A stretch of 64,000 nucleotides of DNA from Burhinus oedicnemus. Lineage: Eukaryota; Chordata; Aves; Charadriiformes; Burhinidae. The number at the start of each line of letters is the position of its first letter. Positions within the stretch are counted from its first letter, which is position 1. The position numbers and the translations under genes were made by a program. The notes under the pieces are model-generated. The model had not been told where the DNA came from and did no database searches. It saw only the letters and a list, made by a program, of their open reading frames with translations. Location of the stretch: positions 2,409,806 to 2,473,805 of the forward strand of contig VFFE01007605.1 in NCBI GenBank assembly GCA_008921705.1, in the 5' to 3' direction. This document shows, piece by piece, positions 23,231 through 36,305 of the stretch.

Positions 23231-26200
23231 CAAAATGACAGAGCTAATGCTGGGACAAACCAACATGAAAAAAACCCCTGCAACACACCCCGGCACAATG
23301 CAGGAGGTTCCTCCAGTGAGCTGACACTCCTGCAGGGCCAAGAATAGTCAGAGGATTTGGATACCTTTTTTTTTTTTTTTTTTAATTGAAATACGGCATT
23401 TATGTGCGGAGAAAATAATGATTAAGTGTGGGAGGGTCTTAAGGAAAAGACGGGGTGGTCTCTGCTGCCTCCAGCACACCCCGAATCACCAGGCTTTGGG
23501 CAAGGCATGGGGTTTGGGCCAGAGAAGGAGTCCAAGACCTAGGATTTGAAGACAGGAGAAGGCAGGGGTGAGCAGCAGCCCGTAGCTGCTGGGGTGTCCC
23601 GGCCCCCCCTGCACCCCTGGGTGCTGAGCTCCTATCTCCAGCTCCAGCTGCCCTCACAGCCTTCCCTGGCAGAGGCGCAGATCCTCCCTTTGCCACCAAA
23701 TTCATACCCACACCCAGAAGACCAGACCCTCTTTCCAAGCTGCGAATGCTCTTTTGCAAGCTTTTTTTTGCTTTAGGCAAAAAGCAATAAATGCGATTTG
23801 CCGGGAAGGAAGGGAGAGGAATTTGCGAGCGCAGACGAAGTTTGTGAAGCCCAGGACTGCTTGAGCAGATTTGCCGAACAACTCCATTTACATGATGTTT
23901 GCGCATTCCTGTTTCAAAAGTCAGCCTACGCGCGTCGCTCCAGATACGCCTTGCCAAAATGCTTGGGACTGATCCAAGGGAATGATCTTGACTGTTGCAG
24001 GTGGGTTATGGACCCCCCGAGAGGTTCTGGAGGTGTCAGGGAGTTCACTAATTACGGCTCGTTATGGCTTGTAGAGGAAGGATGCTCTCAGCACGGCGAG
24101 TCAGGGTGCTTTAGCAGGACGCCTTTTCAGACACCTCCTGACACGGGCAGGGTGAACAGGGGTGTGGGTTTTTCATTTCGACCTTCTGGAGTTACGTTTT
24201 GCTGCTGAGATCGGTGGGAGCAAAGCTGCCCTTCCGTGGGGCCTTTCAGCGTTTCCCGTAATGATTTCCCCGCGACTTCAGCCCTCTGCGACTCAGCCAG
24301 TTAGTTCCAACAAAGCCAACTTTTATTATCTTACTGAAAAGCCTGGATGTGCTGGTATGTTGTGCTTGCTACATACACGTTTTCAAGCATTAGTCATGCC
24401 ATAACATCTGCTTTTTATTGGTAATTACACTATCCCCATTTTAATAAGAGGTAATTCTTAAATTTCTCATAAAATATATATGACTCCAGGGAAAGAAGGT
24501 GAAAGGTTTTGCAAGCCTCTCACAGCCACAAGACCAAAATGAGTGGAAATAAATCCTTTCTGAGCACAACTTGTTCAGCCACTCACGACAGCGTGTCCAG
24601 GGATGCCTGTGCTACTCGCCGTCCCTATTTCTCCTAATTGTTCGTGCTCTGCAGAACAGACCTGCAAAGTCTGTGCGCCGCGGCCCTTCTGGGTGTTATT
24701 AATGTGCTCAAAAATGAGGACCTGCTCCTAAAACTGCACGTACGTGGATACCCCCTCCTGGGTGTAACTCGGCTGGAATTAGTGTGAAGGGGGTTCTGTG
24801 AGATCAGGTCCGAACTGGGGAACAGTAAAAGTTTGTAGGCTGTTTCCAAGTGTTTTAGACACTTCAGAATTGCAAATAGGTGTCCAGATTAATGGACTGT
24901 AGCTTGTTTGCATTCATATCAATGGTACACTCAATATAAACGGAGTTGAAATAGCATGCCTGAAAAATGAGTAACATCTGAAGTGGAAGATATCCAGATA
25001 AAGCATCAAGAAAAAAATCTTTTGGGGCTCCATTAAAAGCTTCCAGGTTCTTCTTTCCCACTGTCTCTCTGTAGGTAAGTGCTGCTGCGCTGCTTTGGCA
25101 ACGCAAGAGTTGGGCCCTGTGATTCCATAGCACGTTTCCAGGGATTTTTCTAGCGATTCTGGACAAGGCAGTGACAAATGACACTTTTGCAAGGTCATCC
25201 CTAAATCTTTGAAAACCAGGGAGCTTTTTCAGTGGCTCCTGCCATTCAGTGAATGCCAGCAGCCAAGCCCATATGGAGCATTGTGTGCTGAGCTCATTGT
25301 TGATGCAAAAGCACACAACTAGTTTTGATTAAGAACAAAATGCAGAATTGACTCAAACTGCTTTTTTTTTTTTGTTTGAAAAGCTTCAAGCCTCTCATTA
25401 TCATCAGGGTTTCTTTCAGGGCAGGAAATTGGAATTTCCATAAAATAATGCTGAAAGGCACAGGGTGAAGTCAAAGAACATTTACGTTCCTAACAAATGG
25501 AAGGATAAACATGCAAAACGATTTGGGGACATTCAACTAAACATTTGGGGCATGTTATGGCATGGGGAATTTTTAAATTATTCAATTTATGTTAAGCAGC
25601 CACATACACAAATGTTAAAAGGACAAAGCAGTGGGTTTAAGAGAGGCCTTTTCCCTTTGCACAGTAACTCATAGCTGTTCAGTACGTGGTTATTGCGTTC
25701 GATAGCCAAGGAGGGCTTGTGTTGTAGTGCACCTGGATTGCATGGACTTCATGTGAACAAGGAGCTCGTTCCAGCAGAAGACAGTCCCACGGCAGCATCT
25801 GTAGCCCTGAGCTCACTGAGGTGGGATCAAAAAGACTTCGTGTAACCTCAGGGCTGCTCTGCTGTGTTTGGAAAGGGTGCTTGGAGGGACTCGCCGGCCA
25901 CTGAGCACAGCCAGCACACAGGTGGTCCAGCGCCGTTTCCCATCCTCAGGATGTCCTGGCTGATTGGAAAATCCTCGTGCCAAGGGAAACTGGAAAGTGG
26001 CAACCACAGTCTTCGCTCTTTCAACACCCGGGTGAATCTGGCTAGAGAATTCCTTCAGTTTTATGGGAGTTTAATCATAGCTAGGGCTGGAAGTGTTCCT
26101 TACAAACAAGGGTATTTGGTATTTCACGGTGCAAGACCCGGCTACTCTGCGCATGATGCTGCAGGGCGGGTTTGTGTTTTCTGGGAGGAGGGAAATAAAA

Positions 26201-27999
26201 GGAAGGACATTTTTGCCAAGGATGACATTAAAAAGCTATTTTGCAAAGACGAGCTCTCCAAAATTAGAAAACTGGGGAATTGAAACTCCTTTGTCCCAAT
26301 TTCTTTGCATGCCTCATCGTGCAGATTTCAATAACGAAACCGGCTCCTGTTTCCTTGTGTTGCCTGCCTGCCTGCCTTCCCAGGTCTGCTGCGAGCTGTG
26401 GCATGCAGAGTTCAGGTTCATTCGATGTGTCTGGAGAGAAGGAGCACTGTTTTCATGGCACTTTTTTGCAGAGGATAAACTACCTGTGAGCAGGTGAGGG
26501 TCTGGCAAGTGGGTGGCCATTGCTTTACTCTGCTCCCAGGTGATATAACTGGGAAATAAATTGTCTTAGAGACAGATACTTACAAACGTGGTAGTTGTTT
26601 CCAGAAATATCTTATAAATAAGGAAACAAACAAATAAAAAAATCTTAAAATCTATTAAAAACCTAAAAGCAATTAATGTGAGGGAGATTAACGGTCCAAC
26701 TGTTGGTGAAATTGGGGATTACCATGTGCTGTCTTCACAGCAAATGTTCCCAGTGTAACATGTTTGCTTGCAGCACCTCAAACAACCCAGTGAAACCATC
26801 GTCCTCAACAACACACAAACTACTCCTTTCCTTTGGTTTGATGATTCAACCAGCAGCTCCCAGGCTCTCGAGTTGTGGACTCCTGGAGTATCAGCGGTGG
26901 TCAGAGAGTGGGGATAATCCTAGAGACACAGGAATTTTCCTATGGGAAATATTCCCACCATTTCGGAGTTGGTGGCATGGTGTTGGGGAAGCCTTGCAGA
27001 GGAAAGACCAGGATGGGAAAAAATAAGCCAGGTTTCACCGTGATTTGGAAAAAACCTTGTGGTGGATTGAAAAAATACTGGAAAATATATTTTCTTTTGG
27101 TTGTTCCACCTCAAATAAAATATCACCATATCTGTGCAAGGCAAGCCCACATGGGGAAAAAGTATTACAGCCAGAAACATCTAGGAACCAGAAGAAGCCT
27201 AAAGCAGAGAGCAGAGAGGGAGGATGTGTTGGGGCACCATAAGGTTTTCTTAAAACAAATCCATGCCTGCCTTCGCACTGGTAGGTGGCAGTGGAAAGAA
27301 AACTCATTGTGTGTTTTAAAAAACAGGACATCTTCAAGAAACGTCACAGAAACCTTGAGTAGACATGAGCAAACAGCCCTGGGGGAGTCATTTGTCTTTG
27401 CTGTCAAGAGGAAAATTAAGACTCCAGGGGACGCAGAGGCTGAGTTTGATGGATTCTTGCAGCAGAAGGCAAGTGGGTCGGCATTCCTGCCCACCATGAA
27501 ATGGTGTTCTTTCCCTGGAGAAAAGTGACTGTATCAAGTGTACACCTGTGGGGAGGAGAGAGGGGATGGGAAGATAAATGGTGGAAAGTCCCTAAAATGA
27601 TAAATATCTCTTTTTGTTTGGTATTGACAGGAATAACCTCGCTCTAGAAAGATGAGCTGGGGGCTGGTTATTGCTGCGTGAGCATATTTGTGGGCAGACC
27701 ACGGTTAGTGGCTACATCTGCATTAGCTTTAGCAAGCAGATCTGAGAAGCGGGTGTCCATGCTAGATGTTTTCAGGGGGGACTGGTCCTGATACCGAGTG
27801 ATTGTTAGTGGCCTATGCATTTAGGTGAGCGGGAGCACATCATCTGATCTCATGTCATCCAAAATCCATCCAGTTCACATGCTGCAGCACCATTTCATGG
27901 TGCAAATCAAATTTCCATAAGTGGAGATAATTGGGATACTTGCTTCAAAATTTTTGATCCTCATGACAACCCTTATGTAAATATACATGGATACAGTAC
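23231..27999. other. No gene supported; possibly intron
   Basis: An 18-T run lies at 23366-23383. CpG content is modestly raised between 23800 and 24260, but without promoter-like features I trust. The longest frame, 26875-27528 on the plus strand (217 codons), has no domain, no splice context and no start context and is regarded as chance. A strong minus-strand donor, TTT|GTAAGTATC near 26584, is preceded by a pyrimidine-rich acceptor only 27 bases upstream, which would make a micro-exon; this was not called. Confidence 0.4.
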
Positions 28000-28081
28000 C
28001 TGTTGGTTAGGAGAACATTCCTGTGATGGACAATGCCATGCAGCTCTGCAACCCCCAAACCATACTGTATGAGACTCAGCC
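28000..28081 (-). CDS. Candidate small exon, 82 nt
   Basis: The acceptor TTTCTTTTTCAG|GG and donor AACAG|GTACTG are both good. Two frames are open. The frame continuing from the 29.8 kb candidate in one phase contains GLGVAELHGIVHHRNVLLTN; the other open frame contains three Cys. Open frames over 82 bases are common by chance, so splice-site quality is the main support. If real, it lies upstream of the Tyr-motif exons on the same strand and may belong to that gene. Its end phase has not been connected to the exon at 21446. Confidence 0.25.
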
Positions 28082-29727
28082 CTGAAAAAGAAAGAGAAAA
28101 TGCAGTTTCTGTTACAGTCAAAATCCAAGAAAATAGTGCCCCTTGTATATCCTTGGAGCTCTTCTAGATCAAGTACCTTGTCATCCTCTTAAAACACACA
28201 CACAGAAGATATCTGCTGATTAATAGTCTGGATTCATGTTAGTTAACATACACACCCCAGTCAGCTGTGCAATGTATGTTTCTACTGGAAAACAAAATTT
28301 GACTCCTATAAGCAACCTATTTCAGTCAGCGAGGGTATGGCGAGTCATGCCACTAGTTTCACTGAGTTTTTTGCTGTTTATAATCAGATCTGTTTCAGCC
28401 ATAAAACACAGAATCTGGTGATTAATGTTCAGCAGATTTCAGCTGAGCAATATGTGGTCTTGGGTTACTAATATATAAAAAAAAAAAGGAAAAAACCTTT
28501 TCTGATAATATTTCTATATTGATAACTGCCAACGCTGGACAAAAACTGCAGACAGGCTCCAAGTCTTGAGGTCGTCTTAAATACTATTTCAACTTCTTCA
28601 TTCAGTCAGAGTTTCTTCATCTACTTTTTCAGTTTAGGCATTGAGGATGTACTGAAGTCTTTAAATTTACTTTTCCTGCAGTTCTCACATAATCGTGGGC
28701 TGCAGGAGGGGGGAAAGCACGACATGTAATGAGACGTACTAGTGAGCTGCGGAGTTTGGCAGGCGCAGCGATCTCTAAAGAGACTCAAGGTGTTTATAGA
28801 CATTTCAGCCACGATAGATCTTAAGGACTGGGCTTTAAATTCTCAGCACCTGCAGCCGTTTCTGAGCAGATAGAGAAGAAAAGGTACCAGCGACACAGGG
28901 GTAGGACTGGAAGGAATTGCCTGGATGCTGAGAGCAGTCCCTGAACACGGCAATCACCTCCGTCAGTTAGATCCCAGGAAGGGACGAGCCCCTGCGTGGC
29001 AGCAAACCTCTTCATTATAATGTCCTCTTAGAAACACGTTAAATTTCCATTGTATCCTATGACATCCAGCCCTGAAAGGGGAGGAAGAAAGGAAAATGCT
29101 CTTTGGGTTGCCAGCCCCACCGCCACCTCCATGCACATATGGCAGTGACCGGTGGATCGTGCTTGATGGTCCGGTTAACCATTTGATTTATTTTAGGGAA
29201 TATATTCTTCATTTGGCATCTGTGACTGTTTCCTATCAGGGAACGATTCACGGGTGCAGCAGGTCTCCAGCTTTGCATTCGCTCAAGCTTCAGCTCGGTT
29301 GCCTCTGGCAAACTTCCGGTGGTGCAGCTGGAAAACAGGTCCACAACTGCCCTTGGTGCAGCATGAGATAGTTTCACGTTGTGGGTTTTTAACACGGGTG
29401 TCTGGTCCATAATCACTCTTCACTGCAGCACCAGCTGCAGGCAGCTGCGCTTCTCCAAAAAAAGGGTGAAAAGAAGGTCTTGCTCTTTGGTACTGGTCCT
29501 TCTGTGACTGCCCCAGTCCCCAGCACCAGGCTGTGCTGCCCATCGGAGCAGGCTCGGCCACAGGAGTGAGGGAGGCTGGTCCCAGCAGGCTGGGCAAGCG
29601 GAGGGAGGTGGATACAGTGTGTCCAGGAAGCACATTCCCGGGACATGACGGCACATCCCGCGGGCCTGGGGGCTGCACTTGTGCTGGGAAGGAAGGACTG
29701 GGCTTGCTTTCAGGCTCCCCTTCTCAC

Positions 29728-29810
29728 TCGGGAGCAGAACTCCGAACACATTTTCTAAAGCCACTTCTGTGTTTTTCCCAAATTCCCTCCTCAATACTTC
29801 CACTATGATT
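29728..29810 (-). CDS. Candidate small exon, 83 nt
   Basis: An excellent acceptor, ATTATTTTTCCTTCAG|AATC, and a fair donor, CCCGA|GTGAGA, enclose 83 bases. One frame reads IIVEVLRREFGKNTEVALEN then VFGVLLP, and a second frame is also open. Either frame joins the 28.0 kb candidate without a stop, because 83 and 82 nt give compatible phases. No protein family was recognised. It is a plausible upstream exon of the minus-strand gene but unproven. Confidence 0.25.
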
Positions 29811-32800
29811 CTGAAGGAAAAATAATCGGTAAGCAAGGGTTAGCCTAAAAGCTGCCAAGAGCTCTCTATGGAGAAGGGACATTTTGTCCCACAGCAGCTA
29901 ACAACGGGGTCCCCAGGGAGCCACAGCATTCCCAGACACCAGACTAACACATTAAATAAAACCCCAGTAACACATAAGGAGGATGTGCCCACCTGCAGCC
30001 TCGCCATGGTCCCAGCCCACGTGAGATGGAAAGGAGACAACGTGGGTCAGCTTGACACCCGCTGGGCTGTGTCCTCACCTTCTCGGCAGGTTCATGGTCA
30101 CTATTGCAAGGAGGGCAGGTACAGCAGGACCTGAATATCCAGCCTTATTTTATCTGGATATACTTCATCTGAAGTTGTGCTCGCTTTTGTCTGAAAAGGT
30201 GCGTTAAGGGAAGGAATCGAGGTGTGAAAGCACAGGTGAAATTTGAATTCACCTCCCATGGTCTTTTTGTGCTAGAAACCTCATTTCAGTATTCACATTT
30301 AAACAATCCAAGGCTAAGAAAATCTGCCGTTTGCTCTTTCCGCTGAGCTATACTGGGCAGCACAACAGAACTCTTGAAAATTATGAGAATGAGATTAATT
30401 ATTTTTCAGTCACAGATACATCTGAATAGATATTAAAAGCAAATGACAACTGTTGGAGGGAGCCAAGGCAGAGCATGATCCCGCCAGAAGTGAGATTTGG
30501 AAATATACCTTCTAAATGGCTGCAGGCTCCCCTGTGATGATGGGCTTGCAGCAGAGCTCTGAGCCTGGAATTTGCTCCGAGGGAACTGTGGTTGAATTTC
30601 TTTTTGTCACTGTTGTTTTGCAATGCCATAATAAGTGTTGGTGAATTTGCGAATCATAAAAGCAGGGACCATGGGTGGGTGCTTTCATCCAAGGGCTAGA
30701 ACAAACATTTTTGGTGTCAGCCCATTCCAGAGAGATTTTCAGTGTTATAAATTAAAAAAAAAAAAAAAAAGAAAATTAGAAAAAGCTAAACAAGCAGCAG
30801 CTGTTTGGAACCGGGCCCTAAACCCAAAGTATATAAATGGTGTTCAGACAAATACTTAGAGACAGTGACAAGAAAATGCTCAGCACAAGAAATACAGAGT
30901 GATTTCTAGCAATTCTGCTCACAGGAAGCTGATTTTTTTCCAACTACAAGAAATTAGCTATTCTCAGTGACAAGAGACGCTTCGATGACACAGCCACTGC
31001 CACATCTACCTGGTGGGCTGGACCACTTGGAGCCCCTGGTGACAACGGGTGGCAGCTTCGAGACGTGTCCCCGGTGACTGCACAGGGATGTGGCCCAGCC
31101 TTGCACAGCAAATTAGGAAACATTTAAAGCAGTTGAATTAGGAAGCTGCCCATAGAAATTTTAATGCTGGGGATAACAGAGATAATAAGGGCATAAGTAT
31201 CAAAAGCAAACAGCCATTGATAGCCTCCTGTCAGGGAACCGTAGACATCCATACTTTCCAAGTTGAATTATGAGCATTAGTTTGTTTGGAAAGGTATTTG
31301 CCCTTTGGACAGCCATATTTGTGTTTTGAGCTTCAGAAACATAAATTACAGTCATTTAAACCCCAGGCTTACATTTTACTTCAATGACGTAAATGAGTTC
31401 CCAACTTTCAAAGGCCAGCTGTCCCTTACAGCAAGAAGTAGCAATTATATAAAATTCTTTTATTGCATGGAGGTATTTTCAGTCCTTTAAGTTTATGTGC
31501 CCCAGGTGAAGCAATATAAACAAACTATAGCTGTCACAATTGTGTTAATAATTGAAACTGCATTTGGGAAGTTTTAGGGATAAAACCTATAACTTTATAC
31601 TGCTAAGGTGTCAAACCTTTCCAATGTGAAACAGAAGTGCAGCTGTGTAAGGCACCGGGAAAGGTTTCTGAAAAGCCAACATTCACAGACCCTTTAGGTA
31701 TATAAAGATGGTTGCTTCCAAGCCACAGCCATTAATAAGAATTGCTGGGAAAAATAAGGTTAAAAAGACATTTAAACAGCTCTGGGTTTTTGGTAAACTT
31801 CAGATACACAGAGTTAAATCCACCCCTAATCCAGCCTCACTGAAATCCATATTTTACAGATGTGGATGTGTTCATGGCTGATGGCAGCAATGAAATGCTG
31901 AGGCACAGTGTAAGCATGGACATGCCAGACAGTCCAGCCTGGCTCTCGGCTCAGGGAATTGCTCCATCAGCCCCAGTGCTGGAGTTTTCCATTGTGAATT
32001 GCTAATCCCTTGGCTTGAACTTCAAAAACAGACCAGGCAAAGCAATTGATTGCAGCAGTGCAGGTACTTGGGTTTGGGGTTTTTCCCCCAACCCCAGTAG
32101 ATGAATAGAGAAATGCCGCTGCCTTAAAAGAACCCTTTAAAGGCTGAAAGCCAACAAAAACTGCATAAAAAATACCAGTGTACCTATGGATTACTCTAAT
32201 TTGCCGCCCTGTCCACCCTGAGAGCATGGTGCAGCACACTGTGTTCCCAGCTGTGCATGCACCTGGAGCTGAGCTTGTTCGGCTTTCCAGCTTTTCATTC
32301 ATTTTTTGTACAACAGTGACATACTGAGCTATGTGGAAGACAACAATTCTGCTCCATGGCAATTTTTAGAACCAGTTCTCATCCTGCATTCAGAAATACT
32401 GCTTTCCTTTCACCCTTATTCAGGCAAAATGTGGGAAAATGTGGCCTCCTAAATCAATGCAATGGCGTAACCACCACACCGGAGAGCTGCAGCCAACCTG
32501 CCTGCTCCAAGGAGCCATCACTTGCTTTGGCAAACCGGGGGACAGAGATGGTCCAGGCATGGTTCACAGTCCGGAACTCGCCATAGCTCCTCCAGCCTGC
32601 TGTGGGATGGAGCAGAGCTTGCAAGCCCCTGTCCCAAAGGAGAGGTCTGAAACCTCCTGGTGAAAGCACTGTTGAAACCAATGGCCTTTCAGTGCCACAG
32701 CTGCAGTGTTGACGTGTACTCATGAAAGACCTTTTGCAACCTGCAAAATGCAACATTATTTTTTTTTTCCTAGGAAAAGTGAAAAAAAAACCCAAACCCA

Positions 32801-35800
32801 AACATTTACTCAGCTAGTTTGATTTAGGGACAGAAAATGCAAATGCATTCACATCCGGAGAACTGAGTTCACATTGGGATGGGCGTCCAAGCTCTTCTCT
32901 CCTGCTAACTTCCCTACACTTTCAGCTGTCACCTGGCGAGACAGCTATTTTTTGACACAACTTTTTCTGACCTCATCCCATGAAAAAGCCAGGGCATTTG
33001 CTAAAGGCAGGCTTTCAGGACAGCAAAGCAAAGGTTTAGAGGCAGAGAAGGGAAGGTTTGGATGCAGTTCACGTCTCTTGCTTGGTGAGCTGACAAGGGG
33101 GAGAATCGAACTTCAAAGGGTTCCATTGCACAGCTGATGACATTTAGGAAGAAAAGGAAAATTGTTGCTTTTTTGGGAGATTTACAAATGCCATCCGTGT
33201 CCATGGGTGTAATTTTCCATCAGGAAAAAGAATTTCAGAAGCAACATATGGACCATGCAGTAAAGAAGTTACCATAGCAACCAGCCTCCTAAAAATCCCT
33301 CTATATGTATAAAGAAATCAAATGCATGTAATAATTATGGCCGCATGTCTAAAGTAATTTATAAGTCACATCTTCCTGGCATTTTTTTTTGCCTATTAAA
33401 AGTCTAATTCATGCTTCAAACATCGGCTTACTGTGCTGCCTCTCGAACCTGCATGCATTTTGCAACTGAAAGTCAAAAGCTTCATAACTGACAGTCACTG
33501 ACAACAGAGTGAAATCTAATTTAGCTAATTCAAAATATATGCTATAAACATAAAAGAATGCGTATGGGACCAGAATGAATTAAGCTCTGGGAATACAGCT
33601 GAGATGACATTTAGGTTCAGAAAATGTTAGCTGTTAAAAATAAACAGATGAAGGGGTGTGAACGTCATAAAAGTATTTCAAAAGCAGGGTGTTTTACAAG
33701 GCAGAAGGGAGTTTGGGGGGTTACAGCCCTCCCTCCCCTCTGCACTGTGGTCCCTGTGCGAGGACAGATGGGACCATGGATTGTCCTCTCCCCACAGCCC
33801 CGTGCTCCTGTCACGGCCGGCTCCGAGCTACACTCTTCTCCTGCTCTACTTTTTTTGCAGTCTCTGAAGGGATCTTAAAAGATTTCGTGGCTTGGCACAG
33901 CATGTTGCCATATTTCTATGCTCTGGCATTAGGAACCAGAGATCTTCCTTGTTGTCTGCTGGACACTCTGGAAATCTAGCGAAGATGGATTTCCAAGATG
34001 GACATCTAGGAAAATAAAACCTCTGCTGTTGAGAGGAGATGGGGATATGGAGTCAGTGCCAAGAGAAGACCTCCTCCTGACACAGCTGACTGTGGGATAG
34101 GAGGCCATCAGGTGCTTCAGTGTTGTCTTCCAGATCCTGTTTCAAAAGATGCTGCGAGGACACAATGTTTCACCGTTGCCCCTGGGGCACCATCATGGCC
34201 TCTTGTCTGGCCAGAATGGGGAGCATTGATCATTAATTAAATGTAAATTTTACAGACTGATATCACAGTCTTCAAGCTGACAATCCTGAATGCTGAGGTC
34301 AGTTACAGCACCCAGAAGCCCCAGGTGGGCTTCAGGTCCCATTTTGATTTATCTTCAGCCAGGAAATGAATCAACTAAATGCATAACAAACGAACAGACT
34401 CTCCCTGTTCACCAGTGTTCAGGGAGGCTCTCAGTGAGCTTCAGTGCGTGCTCTAACCAAGCAGTGTTAAGCTTCATCTGTTAAAACCATTTTTTCATCA
34501 CACCTGGCTCTTGTTACTGTAGGTGGGAGCTGTCTCTGCGCATGCTCTGCCAAAATCTGCACTCCTGTTTGTGGGATGCTGCATCCCTGGTGTACAAACA
34601 AGGTTCCTGCTGTCACAGGAGCAGACGGTCTGAGGAAGGCATTCACTTCCTTTACAGAACAAACAATTTGAAATGTCGAGTACCTGCTCATGGCTGGGAC
34701 ATTTCACAGTCCCTCCTTCCCCCAGCTGCTCTTCCCCTTCCTGCTCCCAGCATCGGCTGCTGTGGACTCCGTGCAAAAGGAGCTGAAATGCAGCCTTTGA
34801 CAGGCTTTGTGCGTGTTGCCTCCACTTGCATCCTTTCAAAGCCCTTCCAACTGCTCATTCTTTCACTTTTTCGAAGTGAGTTGAGCAGCTGGTGAGAAGA
34901 TTGGGAAGGGTGAGGTCCTGCAAATGTCTCTTCTGAGGGAATGCATCGCTAATGCTCTTAAATGGACATTTATCCTGCACCGAACATTGACAGAAAGTTA
35001 ATAAAATCACATTTCTAAGCCCCTCGAGCACTTGTTCTTGATGAGAGTTATTTCCATCGCAAGCTTTACCTCTCTCCCTCTGGCTAATTTGCAGCAAAGT
35101 CGCTCAAGAAAAGACTGAGCCGTGATTCTTCTTATGTGACCAAAGATGTATTTGTTCTCCCTGAGTGGAAATCAGTGCTGTTACAGAGCTAGAAGACGAC
35201 CTTGGCTGAACTTAAATCCTTTCTTTAGTGTGAATGGATGTAAAACCATCTTTTGCTCAAATGTCATTTCACTCTTCGGTTGCACGGACACTTGATTCCA
35301 TCTTGCTCAACCAGAAAATAAAAGGCATCTCTGGACCCAAAAGGCAGTACCTGTTCTCTGCAATGTCCACGGCACTGTTAACACTTCCCTTCTGCCTGCA
35401 ATGGGGACCAGAGGTTTTCTCCCCAGATGAAAACTCATTGGTTTTTCTTGGTTTTGTTCTTCTGCTTAGGCAACAAGGGAGGTCCTCCTAAGCAATGAGG
35501 CTACAAATCCATGTCATGACTGGACTGGATCACCCTGCACCTTGTCTGCTGGGGAGGAGGTTTCGGTATGTTATGACATGTTGAGACTTACAGCTCCTGC
35601 CTGGGAGGGAAATAAGAAAGAGCCCCAAAGCTTGGTGGTTACGGGAAGGTTTTCCATCTTGCTGCTTTGCTTGGTGCCCACTGCTGGCAGCCCTGGTGCC
35701 ATCCCCTGGCTCCTGGCCTCGCAGGGGTCATCCTCCCAAGGCATGCGGTAGAGCAAGGCACTGTCCGCAGGGATGAAAACAGCTTGTTGCAACATTTTTT

Positions 35801-36077
35801 CTAGCTCACATTAAGGCATAAATGGGAAAACAGATGGCTTTTAGGAAACTTGGGCCCATGTTTGAATACCATGGGAAGGCCACACTTGTCACTCACAGGG
35901 GGATTATGGCTCCACCCTCATCCCACAGAGAATGTGTGGTTTTATGGATGATACAAAGTTGGGTAAATGTTTCTTTGAAATGGCCTTTCCTTTCCCTTAT
36001 GGGCATATAACATTCTTTTTGGTGGCTGGACACATAATACGTTTTCTTAATACTTGGGCCATAAAAAATTCACTTAC
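29811..36077. other. No gene supported
   Basis: A 17-A run lies at 30754-30770. AT-rich stretches at 31480-31600 and 33300-33620 have the look of possible regulatory sequence. No paired splice sites with a convincing frame, no RNA gene and no interspersed repeat were recognised. Confidence 0.45.
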
Positions 36078-36305
36078 CACAGGGAACTCCACATTGCCTT
36101 TAGGACTCTAACTGAGGAATACCAAGTCTGAATAGGGTAGAAATACAGCGGCATTTTAACGTCTGGCAACAACAACAAAGAGCCAGCAACAAGAACGGGG
36201 CAATAAGCGATGTCTTAGGGCTGGGCATTTGAGTTCTTGCACTGCTACAGGCTTCCTGCTTGATCTTGTATGAAACACACCCCTCTTGGGTCCTCAGCTT
36301 GGCAC
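36078..36305 (-). other. Interval flanked by good splice sites, in-frame stops
   Basis: On the minus strand the acceptor TTTACTTCTTACAG|GTGCC and the donor CCTGTG|GTAAGTG flank 228 bases. All three frames contain a stop: TGA in the fourth codon of one frame, TAG in another, and a TAA shortly before the donor in the longest. It could be a non-coding exon of a transcript, a first or untranslated exon of the minus-strand gene, or coincidence. It cannot be an internal coding exon as it stands. Confidence 0.2.

Noticed and set aside
25864..26283. 139-codon plus-strand frame with a fold-like middle section
   Set aside because: I briefly considered a peptidase-like resemblance, but no family motif could be placed and no exon boundaries were found.
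26585..26611. 27-nt micro-exon on the minus strand
   Set aside because: Donor and pyrimidine tract look good, but so short an exon cannot be supported by sequence alone, and its phase does not link the flanking candidates.
26875..27528. 217-codon open frame on the plus strand
   Set aside because: The translation has no recognisable domain, no splice context and no good start, and in a window of this size one or so frame of this length is expected by chance.
28000..28081. Kinase catalytic loop in the candidate exon
   Set aside because: The HHRNVLLTN word lacks the catalytic Asp and neighbouring signature, and a second frame is equally open; resemblance alone does not justify a kinase call.
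30754..30770. Poly-A run as the tail of a processed pseudogene or SINE
   Set aside because: No coding or repeat body precedes it and no target-site duplication was seen; plain A-runs also occur at 55423, 55471 and 60267.
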